Source: an uncultured Chitinophagaceae bacterium
GTDB taxonomy: Bacteria; Bacteroidota; Bacteroidia; Chitinophagales; Chitinophagaceae
NCBI GenBank assembly: GCA_903830285.1
Contig: CAIKTE010000153.1
Location: 1 to 64,000 of the forward strand
Direction: 5' to 3'
Length of the DNA: 64,000 bases
Below, one piece after another: positions 22,391-32,201 of this stretch (the stretch's first letter is position 1; each line of letters begins with the position of its first letter). Below the pieces are notes generated by a model. That model was given only the letters and a program-made list of their open reading frames with translations. It did not search any database and was not told the origin of the DNA. Position numbers and translations under genes: made by a program.

Positions 22391-24379
22391 TTAGTTTAGA
22401 TATTTTTTCATCCACTCTACATTTGTCTGCTGTACTTTCAAAATCATTCTCGGTTCTGTAGGCCCATGTGGCTGACGTGGTAACACAAGAAAGCGTACAG
22501 GCACTCCTCTTCTTTTCAATGCTTGATAAAATTCCATCCCCTGTGAAAAAGGCACACGTATATCAGCTTCTCCCTGTTCTAATAATACAGGTGTTTGAAC
22601 ATTACCAACATAATATAAAGGAGAATGTTTCAGGTATACATCATAATCTTCCCAAAAATATTTATGATAATAAGAAGGTAAAAATCCGGGTATATCGCTT
22701 GTGCCATCCTGACCAACCAGATCAACAACCGGTGCCCCTATCGAAGCTACTTTAAACCGATTGGTATGCCCAACAATCCAACTGCTCATAAAGCCACCAT
22801 AGCTCCATCCGGCAACTCCCATTCTGGTTGTATCAATAATACCTTTTGCAATTACGGCATCTACACCTGACATCAGATCCTGGTAATCTGCACCACCCCA
22901 ATCTCTTTCATTCGCTCTTCTGAAATCATTGCCGTATCCGGACGAACCTCTCGGGTTACTTCGTAAAACAACATACCCCATTTCTGCCCATGCTGCAAGA
23001 GGATATGCCGCCGAATTGGAAGCAATAAAAGTTTGTGAAAATACCCCTGCAGGGCCACCATGCACATTAAGAATAAACGGATACTTTTTATTGCTGCTGT
23101 AGTTTAGCGGATAGGTAATTAATCCTTCCATTTCCTTTCCGTCAACGCTTTTCCATCTGATAATTTCTGTATGCGGTATTGATGAAGATATGATCGCAGA
23201 ATTGATAGAAGATATTTTTGAAGGATGGTATTGCTCTGCTTTACTAATAAATGCTTCTGCAGGTGTTTGTGCATTTTGTAATAAAAATCCAAGATATCCT
23301 GACTTACTGTTATAATCGATAACACTTATAAAATCTGCAGCATCTTTATTCCAATCGATAATGCCCTTAGTGTCAATATTCAATTTATAAATGCGTGCCA
23401 GTGTTTTATCGGCATCGGTAACCCAAACATCTTTATTATCTAAACTCCATCCAATTATTCCCGAAATATCTGCATTAGGTGTTTCAGCTAATGTTTTTTG
23501 TTCGCCGCCATTAACAGAAATTATTTTTACCAGGTTTTTTCCGGACCAAATAACAGGATTTTCTGAACAGATATAAGCAATCCATTTCCCATCGTTACTG
23601 AATTTTGGGGCAGCTTCATTAGCAGCTGTTGAGAGAAAAAGTTTTGTTTCTGAGCTAGAAATATCCGCAATTGAAATGTCACTGTAATTACTAGCATTGG
23701 CTAAAGAAGACTTGCCATGACTAAAAACAATAAACTTGCTATCGGGGCTCCAGTTAAAGGAAATTACATTGTAATTTTCTTTTGTAATTAACTGTACCGC
23801 TTTTTTGCCGGTGCTGTCATTTTTGATGAGTGAAATAACAAACAACCGGTTTTGCTTATAGTTCTCATCAACAAAATACCAATCATTTTTTGCCTTTGTA
23901 TTTTTTTCTTCAATGACGGAACCCCCATCAACCTGTATATAAGCAATTGAATGCCCGTCGGGCGCCCATTCAAAATCTGATATATTTGTTTGGGCATCAG
24001 TTATTTTCTCGGCTTCACCGCCCGATGGATCAATAATATACAAATTGTTTTTCCCTTCTCTGTTAGACTGAAAAGCGATCCGGGAGCCATCCGGGCTCCA
24101 CTTTGGGTTCGATGAATTTTTTTCCCCTTTAGTTAACTCAATGGCATTGCTGCCACTGATCGAGGAAAGAAATATATGGTTAATAAACTCACTTTTATCT
24201 TCCGTCATCAAAGCCTGGCGTACAGCATACAAAACCTGTTTTCCATCGGGAGATACACGAACAGCAGTTATATTTTTTAACTGTAACATTTGTTCGGGAG
24301 ACCAAAATGTTTTTGTTTGAGAATAGCTATCAACAAAGAAGCATAATAATAGAAGACCGGTTGTGAATACTTTTTTCAT
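22391..24379 (-). CDS. S9 family exported peptidase (acylaminoacyl/dipeptidyl peptidase type)
   Basis: 662 aa with a signal peptide (VFTTGLLLLCFFVDSYSQ). The beta-propeller has repeated 'S-DGK-I-Y-S' blades (SPDGKQVLYAVRQ, SPDGSRIAFQSNREGKNNLY, APDGHSIAYIQVDGG, SNDGKWIAYICSEN). The C-terminal catalytic domain has LNVHGGPAG, the nucleophile GWSYGGFMSSW, the Asp region LEQGEADIRVPFSQG and His in PRQPHGPTEPRM. It probably removes short peptides or acyl-amino acids in the periplasm, in line with the peptide transporters at 43.5-47 kb. Confidence 0.94.
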   Translation of the reverse strand: MKKVFTTGLLLLCFFVDSYSQTKTFWSPEQMLQLKNITAVRVSPDGKQVLYAVRQALMTEDKSEFINHIFLSSISGSNAIELTKGEKNSSNPKWSPDGSRIAFQSNREGKNNLYIIDPSGGEAEKITDAQTNISDFEWAPDGHSIAYIQVDGGSVIEEKNTKAKNDWYFVDENYKQNRLFVISLIKNDSTGKKAVQLITKENYNVISFNWSPDSKFIVFSHGKSSLANASNYSDISIADISSSETKLFLSTAANEAAPKFSNDGKWIAYICSENPVIWSGKNLVKIISVNGGEQKTLAETPNADISGIIGWSLDNKDVWVTDADKTLARIYKLNIDTKGIIDWNKDAADFISVIDYNSKSGYLGFLLQNAQTPAEAFISKAEQYHPSKISSINSAIISSSIPHTEIIRWKSVDGKEMEGLITYPLNYSSNKKYPFILNVHGGPAGVFSQTFIASNSAAYPLAAWAEMGYVVLRSNPRGSSGYGNDFRRANERDWGGADYQDLMSGVDAVIAKGIIDTTRMGVAGWSYGGFMSSWIVGHTNRFKVASIGAPVVDLVGQDGTSDIPGFLPSYYHKYFWEDYDVYLKHSPLYYVGNVQTPVLLEQGEADIRVPFSQGMEFYQALKRRGVPVRFLVLPRQPHGPTEPRMILKVQQTNVEWMKKYLN

Positions 24380-24463
24380 GAGATCAATTTTAAATTAAAA
24401 ATCGAGCATGTAAAGTAATCCATGAAGGCGAGAAATGCAATGGCAGGGTACAAAAAGTGAATC

Positions 24464-24700
24464 TTATTTTTTCTTAGAAGTATTTTTTGAATAGCTTAAA
24501 ATAGCATCAATGGATCTCTGACTTGGAGAAACGCCTTTTTTCTTCAGTTCGTCCATTTGCTTTTTGGTACGCTTCAGCATATTCATCTCTTTTTGAAGTT
24601 CGGAGTCGTCCTTCAAAGCATTATCAATAGCCAGTTTCAAAATAGGTGATGCTTCTCCATAGAGGTACAGCATCAGTTGTTCCTGATTAAATTTCTCCAT
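24464..24700 (-). CDS. small hypothetical protein, anti-sigma-like N-terminus
   Basis: 78 aa. The start MEKFNQEQLMLYLYGEAS and the following helix (LKLAIDNALKDDSELQKEM) resemble the N-terminal 'ELLLLYLYGEL--EE---IE-ALA-DP-L' pattern of short anti-sigma-like proteins in Bacteroidota. It lacks the zinc-binding His/Cys motif and any membrane segment. The C-terminus is Lys-rich. No sigma-factor gene is adjacent. Function unknown. Confidence 0.6.
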   Translation of the reverse strand: MEKFNQEQLMLYLYGEASPILKLAIDNALKDDSELQKEMNMLKRTKKQMDELKKKGVSPSQRSIDAILSYSKNTSKKK

Positions 24701-24795
24701 AAAATATTTGAAAGTGCAATAGTAAATATACTGCTTTCGGAGGGTAATGACGGAGGTCCTAATAGAAACGGTTACTCTTCAATTTTATTGTTACA

Positions 24796-25104
24796 CTATT
24801 GTTTTTTTGTATCGGCTACAGGTTGTTCAATGATAAAAACATCTTCCCCGTCTTTTTTCATCATATAATGTTCTCGAGCAAATTTTTCAAGTGCAGCGGG
24901 GTTATTCTGCAGATCGGTCAGGTCTTTTTTGGCTTTTTCGATCTCCTGCTGGTAGTAATGCTTTTTATTTTCCAGTTCTTTTAACTTTTGTTTTTGTTCC
25001 CGCACATAAAACAGATCACGTTGATCGAAGAATAACATCCACACAATAAAAAAGCATATCGCGAGCAGATATTTATTGGTAAGAATGGAAAATGTTCGCT
25101 TCAT
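24796..25104 (-). CDS. septum formation initiator family protein (DivIC/FtsB-like)
   Basis: A 102-aa bitopic membrane protein: short cytoplasmic tail, one membrane segment (YLLAICFFIVWMLFFDQRDL) and a coiled coil (EQKQKLKELENKKHYYQQEI onward). The conserved end NPAALEKFAREHYMMKKDGEDVFII is the FtsB/DivIC signature. It acts in the divisome FtsQLB complex. In Bacteroidota this gene is commonly next to eno, as it is here (121 bp downstream of eno). Confidence 0.92.
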   Translation of the reverse strand: MKRTFSILTNKYLLAICFFIVWMLFFDQRDLFYVREQKQKLKELENKKHYYQQEIEKAKKDLTDLQNNPAALEKFAREHYMMKKDGEDVFIIEQPVADTKKQ

Positions 25105-25118
25105 GGTTCAAAAATAAA

Positions 25119-25202
25119 GTTCATGGTTCAAAGCGCATAGGAATTGGTTTACACAGGTGTTAGTAACCTGCAAACAAAAACGATACGCATGAACCATGAA
25201 CT
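25119..25202. repeat. inverted repeat between eno and divIC
   Basis: AGTTCATGGTTCA (25119-25131) and TGAACCATGAACT (25190-25202) are perfect inverted copies. A further copy of TTCATGGTTCAAA covers the divIC start codon at 25100, so the motif is present three times. It may be an operator or decayed repeat DNA. Confidence 0.55.
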
Positions 25203-25225
25203 ATAACGAAAACGTTGTAATTAAA

Positions 25226-26560
<1,335 letters not shown>

Positions 26561-26582
26561 TTATCATTAATAATTTTCGCTG

Positions 26583-26611
26583 CAAAATTAATACAGACTG
26601 AATTTTTACAA
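26583..26611 (-). promoter_or_regulatory. promoter of eno
   Basis: Minus strand: TTG (26609-26611), an 18-base spacer and TAATTTTG (26583-26590), an exact -7 element. It lies between the stop of gldA and the eno start. Confidence 0.65.
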
Positions 26612-26622
26612 GATGACTATTA

Positions 26623-27534
26623 TCATTGTTTGAAAGTAAGTTCTCTGAAAACCTCTTCCAGACTCTGTGTTTCGGTTTGCAAAGAAACGATATTCAGGTT
26701 GTGTTGCAAAGAAAGCAGCAAGAGTTGTTTACGAACCATTTCGGGGTTATTGTTTTGGATACTGAACCGGAAAGGCTGTATCTCGCTTATTTTCTGCACA
26801 TGATCCAATGTTTCCAACCAACCTAACTGAATAGCAGCATCAAATTGTACTGTAACGGTTTGAGCAGCTTTATTGACCATTTGCAGATGGGCAACTGTAT
26901 CATCGGCAACAATTCTTCCTTTATTGATGATGATCACTCTGTCGCAAACAGCCTGCACTTCCTGTAAAATATGCGATGAAAATAAAACCGTTTTGGTCTG
27001 ACCCTGACTTTTAATGACGTTTCTTATTTCAATGATCTGATTGGGGTCTAAACCACTGGTAGGTTCATCCAGGATCAATACTTCGGGATCATGTATCAAA
27101 GCTGCAGCCAAACCAACACGTTGTTTGTATCCTTTTGACAGCTGCGAGATCTTTTTCTTTTGTTCAATTTGCAATCCGGTCAATTCAATAACCCTTGCGA
27201 TTGCAGATTCACGATTAACGATTGCATGAACCCCTGCTATGAATTGCAAATATTCCTTCACATACATATCGGAATACAAGGGATTTGATTCGGGCAAGTA
27301 GCCGATCTTCTTTTTTATTCCAACAGGGTATTCTTGTACATCCATTCCGCAAACCTTTACGGTACCTGCATCCTGCGCCAAATAGCCGGTAATGATCTTC
27401 ATCGTAGTGCTTTTACCTGCCCCATTAGGACCAAGAAAGCCTACGATCTCGCCTTTATTGATCGTGAAAGAAATATCATTCACTGCTTTCTGTTCGCCAT
27501 ATTGTTTTAATAACCCCCGAACTTCAATAGACAT
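26623..27534 (-). CDS. gldA: gliding-motility-type ABC transporter ATPase GldA
   Basis: A 303-aa ABC ATPase. Walker A is FLGPNGAGKSTTM, followed by the Q-loop region IGYLPESNPLYSDMYVKEYL, signature QLSKGYKQRVGLAAALIHDP, Walker B EVLILDEPTSGLDPNQI, and H-loop LFSSHILQEVQ. The length and the N-terminal MSIEVRGLLKQYGEQKAVN match Bacteroidota GldA, which with the membrane partners GldF and GldG supports gliding. The partners are not adjacent here, so the protein may serve a different ABC-2 exporter. Confidence 0.88.
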   Translation of the reverse strand: MSIEVRGLLKQYGEQKAVNDISFTINKGEIVGFLGPNGAGKSTTMKIITGYLAQDAGTVKVCGMDVQEYPVGIKKKIGYLPESNPLYSDMYVKEYLQFIAGVHAIVNRESAIARVIELTGLQIEQKKKISQLSKGYKQRVGLAAALIHDPEVLILDEPTSGLDPNQIIEIRNVIKSQGQTKTVLFSSHILQEVQAVCDRVIIINKGRIVADDTVAHLQMVNKAAQTVTVQFDAAIQLGWLETLDHVQKISEIQPFRFSIQNNNPEMVRKQLLLLSLQHNLNIVSLQTETQSLEEVFRELTFKQ

Positions 27535-27623
27535 GCTACTTTTATTTGTGCGAAAATAGCATTAAAAACAAAGAAGGCTTTGTTTCTGCTATTAAACAAA
27601 ATACAAAACCTTCCTTTCAAAAA

Positions 27624-27637
27624 AACCGGTACCGGTT
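27624..27637 (-). terminator. terminator of the ApbE/DUF3570 operon
   Basis: The palindrome AACCGGTACCGGTT overlaps the stop codon of the last DUF3570 gene and is followed on the minus strand by a T-run (TTTTTTTGAAAGG). It is short but well placed at the end of the five-gene operon. Confidence 0.55.
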
Positions 27638-28877
27638 ATCGTTTAAACGAAAAGTTGAATGAAATAATGTTAGAGTTTAAGTCAGTTGTTTGGGTATAAT
27701 GTCCATACCTTATTTCCAAAGAACTTATGGCAGATTTCCAAACACCTCCTGGTGGAGCTGTTCGAATTCCTACGCCAAAATAATTACTGCTAAATGCAGA
27801 ATACGCATAGTTGCTTGTGTAATAAGTGTCTTTTGCCGTATGCCCTTCATAAGGTGAGAAGTATTTTGCAGCTGTTTGCGTATAATATCTGTAGAACGGT
27901 GAAACAGAAAGGAATGGCGTTATTTTAATTGGGACTTCTATACTTGCCGTATGTGCAGTTATTCCCCAATCATCCGTATAATATCTGTAATAAGTTCTCA
28001 AAATAACATTCTCGCTTAGGAAAAAATTCAACCGAAATCCAACAGGTAGTTTAAACCGCAGGTTGGGTAAATTTTCTACATGAACAGTTCCATCAGCAAA
28101 ATAGACCCTGTGAAAAGGCAATGATAATAAACCATTTTGAGCTACAGCATCCAGCAATAAACTTCCCTGAATACTCTTATTCACGATTTGAGAATATGCA
28201 AGAGAGCCTGTGTAGGTATATCTTGGTGACGAAGGAATAGAACTGCTACCACCACCACTACTGGCTGATGTAACTGCCTGTGCTGTTACCGGTCTTAATT
28301 CTGAAGGATATATCAATTTCACTTTATCGAAGTAGGCTGTTATTTTAGTACTTAGTTCACCCCCATGTCCAATTTTATGAGAATAGTTGGCATCTATTCC
28401 AAATGAATGATAATTAAATTCTGAAGAATAATATAGTCCGATCCCTTTTATTGTCCCTTTCTTATTTTCTTCAGAATAATTGATGTAAGGGTATACTCTT
28501 GTTCCACCGGTATTGGATGCTCCGCTTTTATTTACATAAGCTGATGATGCGGCGGTGTGATAATCAATCCCCAACCCTGCAGTAAGTGTGTACTTATACC
28601 CATCTAAATCGCTTCCAGTAAACTTGAGATCGATGCCATTGGATATATCAGTAACCTTCTCTGTACCTATGCCTCCGGTCACGGCCGAGTGATCACCATT
28701 TTGATGATAATAACTCGAAACAAGATTTATTTCATCCAGACTCAAAGGTTTTTCTATGTATGTCGGTGCCTCATCTTTTACAACCGCTTTTGTTGAATCC
28801 TTTTTAACAGCGGACTGAGAAAAAGCATGAAGTAACAATAGATAAAGTCCTATAACTGTTAAGCAAATTCTTTTCAT
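27636..28877 (-). CDS. DUF3570 outer-membrane-type protein, paralogue 2
   Basis: 413 aa with a signal peptide (ICLTVIGLYLLLLHAFSQ) and a long series of amphipathic beta-strands (KYTLTAGLGIDYHTA, FRLNFFLSENVILRTYYRYY, TASIEVPIKITPFLSVSPFY), ending in a barrel-type strand (IISFNFSFKR). The family-typical segment near the N-terminus is HSAVTGGIGTEKVTD. It is a close paralogue of the next upstream gene (84 bp away), clearly a tandem duplication. DUF3570 genes recur beside DUF4266 and ApbE genes, and their function is unknown. Last gene of the operon 31882-27636. Confidence 0.88.
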   Translation of the reverse strand: MKRICLTVIGLYLLLLHAFSQSAVKKDSTKAVVKDEAPTYIEKPLSLDEINLVSSYYHQNGDHSAVTGGIGTEKVTDISNGIDLKFTGSDLDGYKYTLTAGLGIDYHTAASSAYVNKSGASNTGGTRVYPYINYSEENKKGTIKGIGLYYSSEFNYHSFGIDANYSHKIGHGGELSTKITAYFDKVKLIYPSELRPVTAQAVTSASSGGGSSSIPSSPRYTYTGSLAYSQIVNKSIQGSLLLDAVAQNGLLSLPFHRVYFADGTVHVENLPNLRFKLPVGFRLNFFLSENVILRTYYRYYTDDWGITAHTASIEVPIKITPFLSVSPFYRYYTQTAAKYFSPYEGHTAKDTYYTSNYAYSAFSSNYFGVGIRTAPPGGVWKSAISSLEIRYGHYTQTTDLNSNIISFNFSFKR

Positions 28878-28961
28878 GTTGATGATGCTTTATATCCAAT
28901 ACTATTTGCCCATATCATGTTTATTTGATGCACAAAACATGAATTGCAAAAAGTAAATCAA

Positions 28962-30239
28962 TTATTTAAATTTTAGTTCAAAGGAGATCACATCCGAAAC
29001 GAGATCTGTTGTTTGCGAATAATGTCCGTATCTCATTTCTAATGAATTCAGGTTCTGCCAGCCAAATACTCCTTTGGGCGGTGCGATCCTGAACCCCATA
29101 CCAAAGAAATTGCTTTGAAAAGCCGCTAATGAATAATTGCTGGTATAATACTGTTCATTGGCATTATGCATTCCATAAGGCGCAAAATATTTTGCTGCTG
29201 TTTGCTGATAATACCGGTAAAATGGAGAGATCGAAAAGAAGGGTGTTATTTTAATCGGGACCTCCAGACTTGCAGTATGCGAGGTTATTCCCCAATCATC
29301 CATATAGTATCTGTAATAGGTTCTGACAATAATTTTATCCCCCATAAAATAATTCAAGCGAAAGCCAATGGGTATTTTAAATCTTGATGAGGGAAGGTTT
29401 TCGATGGTATCTTTTCCGTTAGAAAAATATACGCGGTGAAAGGGTAAGCCCAGATATCCGTTCTGTCCAACTACATCCAACATGAATGCCAACTGCAAAC
29501 GCTTATTCACTATCTGAGAATAAGATAATGAACCCGTAAAAGTATTTCTCGGGCTGGTAGGAAGATGTTTTTCACCACCCTTGCTAGTTGTTGTACCTCC
29601 GGTTGTCAAAGTTGTTGTTCTGCCGCTTGCAGTAGTTACTATGATCGTTCCGCTGGGTGTTACGGTAGTTACAGAAGGAGGAATAAATTCTGAAGGATAG
29701 ATCATTGTTACTTTATCAAAATAGGCTTGTGCTTTTGCACTGAATTCGCCGTTCCTGTTTTTTGTTTTTTGTGAGAAATGAATATCTGCCCCAATTGATT
29801 TGTAATTATATTCAGTTGAATAATATGAACCGATCCCAAAACTGCTTCCTTTCTTTTCATTCTCAACTGTCCAGTCAAGTGATGGATAAATTCTGCTGCC
29901 GTCGGTTTTTGAAGCACCTGTTTTAGAAACATATGCTGCTGAAGCTGAAGTATGATGATCCAAACCCAAACCTGCCAGCAAAGTATGTTTATGCTGGGTC
30001 TTGTCCCATGCAACAAATTTCAATTCAATCCCATTAGACAGATCGGTCACTTTTTCGGTACCGATCCCGCCGGTTACTGCAGAATGGTTCCCGTCCTGCT
30101 TATAATAACTGGAAACAATATCCACTTCATCCAAACGCAATGGTTTGGATTTATATGTGCTGCTGTCATTTGAAGACTGCGAAAAAGCATTGAGGAATAA
30201 AATGTATAATCCTATGACCGTTAAACAGATTTTTTTCAT
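28962..30239 (-). CDS. DUF3570 outer-membrane-type protein, paralogue 1
   Basis: 425 aa, signal peptide (ICLTVIGLYILFLNAFSQ). Same layout and motifs as the downstream paralogue: HSAVTGGIGTEKVTDLSNGI, TLLAGLGLDHHTSASAAYVS, FRLNYFMGDKIIVRTYYRYY and a C-terminal strand (VISFELKFK). An inserted Thr/Ser/Gly-rich loop (PSGTIIVTTASGRTTTLTTG, residues ~208-227) is not matched in the paralogue. It is probably a beta-barrel. It lies 29 bp downstream of the DUF4266 gene. Confidence 0.88.
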   Translation of the reverse strand: MKKICLTVIGLYILFLNAFSQSSNDSSTYKSKPLRLDEVDIVSSYYKQDGNHSAVTGGIGTEKVTDLSNGIELKFVAWDKTQHKHTLLAGLGLDHHTSASAAYVSKTGASKTDGSRIYPSLDWTVENEKKGSSFGIGSYYSTEYNYKSIGADIHFSQKTKNRNGEFSAKAQAYFDKVTMIYPSEFIPPSVTTVTPSGTIIVTTASGRTTTLTTGGTTTSKGGEKHLPTSPRNTFTGSLSYSQIVNKRLQLAFMLDVVGQNGYLGLPFHRVYFSNGKDTIENLPSSRFKIPIGFRLNYFMGDKIIVRTYYRYYMDDWGITSHTASLEVPIKITPFFSISPFYRYYQQTAAKYFAPYGMHNANEQYYTSNYSLAAFQSNFFGMGFRIAPPKGVFGWQNLNSLEMRYGHYSQTTDLVSDVISFELKFK

Positions 30240-30268
30240 GTTGATCTGATTCTGATAGTTCGAATAAA

Positions 30269-30493
30269 TTAGTTACAACCGCAACCGCCGCCGGTCTTAC
30301 CACCATTGGCTCCGGAAGCACCTTCACGGTAAGATTGAAAATTCAATTCGTTCTTTTCAACCTTTCTGTTTGACAATGCCATTTCAGAATCATTCAATTT
30401 GTTCTTTTGATACTCTTTTACGTTTACGCAGGAAGTAAGTGAAGCAATAAATAATATTGCTGATACCGTTTTAATCAAGGGTTGCTTTTTCAT
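30269..30493 (-). CDS. DUF4266 small lipoprotein with C-terminal GGGCGCN
   Basis: 74 aa from the ATG at 30493 (MKKQPLIKTVSAILFIASLTSC: a lipoprotein signal with Cys at residue 22). The mature part is only ~53 residues and ends EGASGANGGKTGGGCGCN. From memory, an EGASGG-x-G-GGGCGCN tail is the hallmark of DUF4266 proteins in other phyla too. The two terminal cysteines could bind a metal or be a substrate for the neighbouring thioredoxin-like protein. The SGA in the tail recalls the flavinylation context of ApbE clients, but that is speculation. The longer frame starting at 30553 overlaps apbE and is not preferred. Confidence 0.85.
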   Translation of the reverse strand: MKKQPLIKTVSAILFIASLTSCVNVKEYQKNKLNDSEMALSNRKVEKNELNFQSYREGASGANGGKTGGGCGCN

Positions 30494-30500
30494 GATAGTT

Positions 30501-31445
30501 CTATTTATTGATACGAATATTTTTTGAAGTGAACATTTTATTATCATCATCAATGATGATCACTTCTATATCTTTTATCTGATTGATCATATCTAATCCT
30601 GCCTGTACTCCCATGATCGTAACAGGCGTTGCCATTGCATCTGCTATCTCTGCATTTTTAGTGATGACCGTAACACTTTTTATTCCTGTTACGGGAAGTC
30701 CCGTTCTTGGATTTATAGTGTGCGAATATTTTTTCCCATCTATAAGGATATACTTTTCATAGTTGCCCGATGTTGCAACAGCCAGACCAGTTATTTTCAT
30801 AAAAGAAAATACCTGGTCTTTTATATTCGGATTGGCAATACCAATGGTCCACTCTTCGCCATTCGGCTGAAATCCCCATGCAGTAAGATCTCCGGATGCA
30901 TTCACAATGCCACTTTCAACACCCATTTCCTGCATGACCTTCTTTGCCATTTCTGCTGCATACCCTTTACCGATTCCTCCAAAACCAATACGCATTCCTT
31001 TTTCTTTCAGCAAAACTGTTTTCCTTTCATTATCTAATATGATATTCCTGTAATTGATCAAACGAACCATTGCTTTCGCCGTTTCTTTATCAGGTAAAGC
31101 CTTCATATTCGTATCAAAATTCCAGAGGCTTTTATCGATCGAACCATAACTGATATCAAAAGCGCCTTGTGTAATATTTGAAATTCTGATGGAACGTTCT
31201 ATTAATTGAAATGTTTCATCACATACTTCAACTGCTTCGATCCCAGCATTCCGATTGATCAGGTTTGTTTCGCTATTATCGTTGTAAGTCGTTAATAGTT
31301 TTTCAATTCTTTTTATTTCATTGACAGCTGCATCGATTCTTGTGTTAGCCCAACTCTCCTCCTCAGCTACGGCGCTGATCTCAAAATGGTTGCCCATTAA
31401 TTTTGTGCCTATCTTAAATACTTGCTTTGGTTTCATGCAAATCAT
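30501..31445 (-). CDS. apbE: FAD:protein FMN transferase (ApbE family)
   Basis: A 314-aa enzyme of the family that transfers FMN from FAD to Ser/Thr of target proteins. Family segments are GTKLMGNHFEIS, GAFDISYGSIDKSLW, IGFGGIGKGYAAEMAKKVM, SGIVNASGDLTAWG, LAVATSGNYEKY, YSHTINPRTGLPVTG and ADAMATPVTIMG. The ATG overlaps the thioredoxin stop (ATGA), so translation is coupled. No signal peptide is visible (MICMKPKQVFKIGTKLM), whereas ApbE proteins are usually exported lipoproteins, so the reaction may be cytoplasmic here. Confidence 0.93.
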   Translation of the reverse strand: MICMKPKQVFKIGTKLMGNHFEISAVAEEESWANTRIDAAVNEIKRIEKLLTTYNDNSETNLINRNAGIEAVEVCDETFQLIERSIRISNITQGAFDISYGSIDKSLWNFDTNMKALPDKETAKAMVRLINYRNIILDNERKTVLLKEKGMRIGFGGIGKGYAAEMAKKVMQEMGVESGIVNASGDLTAWGFQPNGEEWTIGIANPNIKDQVFSFMKITGLAVATSGNYEKYILIDGKKYSHTINPRTGLPVTGIKSVTVITKNAEIADAMATPVTIMGVQAGLDMINQIKDIEVIIIDDDNKMFTSKNIRINK

Positions 31446-31882
31446 TTATCGGCATCAATGACAGATCTCATTTCTTCCACAAACTGATCAGCTGTTATTT
31501 TAGGAAAGCCTTCCCACTGTTTCAATACTTTGCCATTTTCATTTAGTAAAACCGTAAATGGAAAACTGCCTTTAGAATTATATTGGTCTGCAATGGCATC
31601 ATTTATTTTTTGCTGGTTTGCAGGCAATTGATTTTTCTTAAGCCTTGGAAAATCTGCATTTACCAAAACAAGGCTGGTTTCAGCAAATTGCTGAAACTGT
31701 TCGCTGTCAAAAATCTCTTTGTGCAATCTGATGCAAGGACCACACCAATCCGAGCCCGAAAAATTAAGAAGGATATGTTTATGCTCTTTTTGAGCAAGTG
31801 TTTTTGCCTCATCCAACGTTTTATGCCAACCCGTGAAAGACATAAAAAAAAGCGATATACATAATAAAAGGCTTGTTCTCAT
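31442..31882 (-). CDS. exported thioredoxin-fold protein
   Basis: 146 aa with a signal peptide (SLLLCISLFFMSFTGWHK) and a thioredoxin fold. The active site is SGSDWCGPCIRLHKEIF (CGPC), and the cis-Pro region is SFPFTVLLNENGKVLKQWEG. It belongs to the 'thioredoxin family / DUF255-like' group that acts as periplasmic reductases. First gene of the operon with apbE, DUF4266 and two DUF3570 genes, overlapping apbE by 4 bp. Its likely targets are the two cysteines of the DUF4266 lipoprotein, which is an inference from co-location. Confidence 0.9.
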   Translation of the reverse strand: MRTSLLLCISLFFMSFTGWHKTLDEAKTLAQKEHKHILLNFSGSDWCGPCIRLHKEIFDSEQFQQFAETSLVLVNADFPRLKKNQLPANQQKINDAIADQYNSKGSFPFTVLLNENGKVLKQWEGFPKITADQFVEEMRSVIDADK

Positions 31883-32201
31883 AATAGAGATATTTTAATA
31901 ACTATACAAGTTTAAACATTAAAGAGTTAAAATAAACCCAACCCGTTGCATATAAAGGCTCGATTAACAAGTAATTAACGCAGAAATTGTTAATATTATA
32001 AAAGGATATTATCTGACATAGGGCATTAGTTCCACTAGTTGTTTATATAGCCCTGCAAGCAGCAAACTATAATTAAGTACAATTACAGATCCTGGATCTC
32101 CACTATTACTCATAGTAAGATCCCTTCGTTGAGTAACGAAAGATGAACGAAGGATGGACGAATCATCCCTGTACATATACCGAAGGTATCCTTTACCTGA
32201 A
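31883..32201. other. gene-free region between two minus-strand operons
   Basis: No supported gene. An inverted repeat ATCCCTTCGTT / AACGAAGGAT lies at 32120-32155. The region must contain the promoter of the thioredoxin operon (near 31890-31950) and the 3' end of the receiver/acyl-CoA synthetase transcript. A 68-codon frame across 32009-32215 covers the repeat and looks like chance. Confidence 0.4.

Noticed and set aside
22391-24379. Frameshift in the S9 peptidase because of several short overlapping frames
   Set aside because: The main frame is intact over 662 aa with all catalytic motifs; the overlapping frames are shadows.
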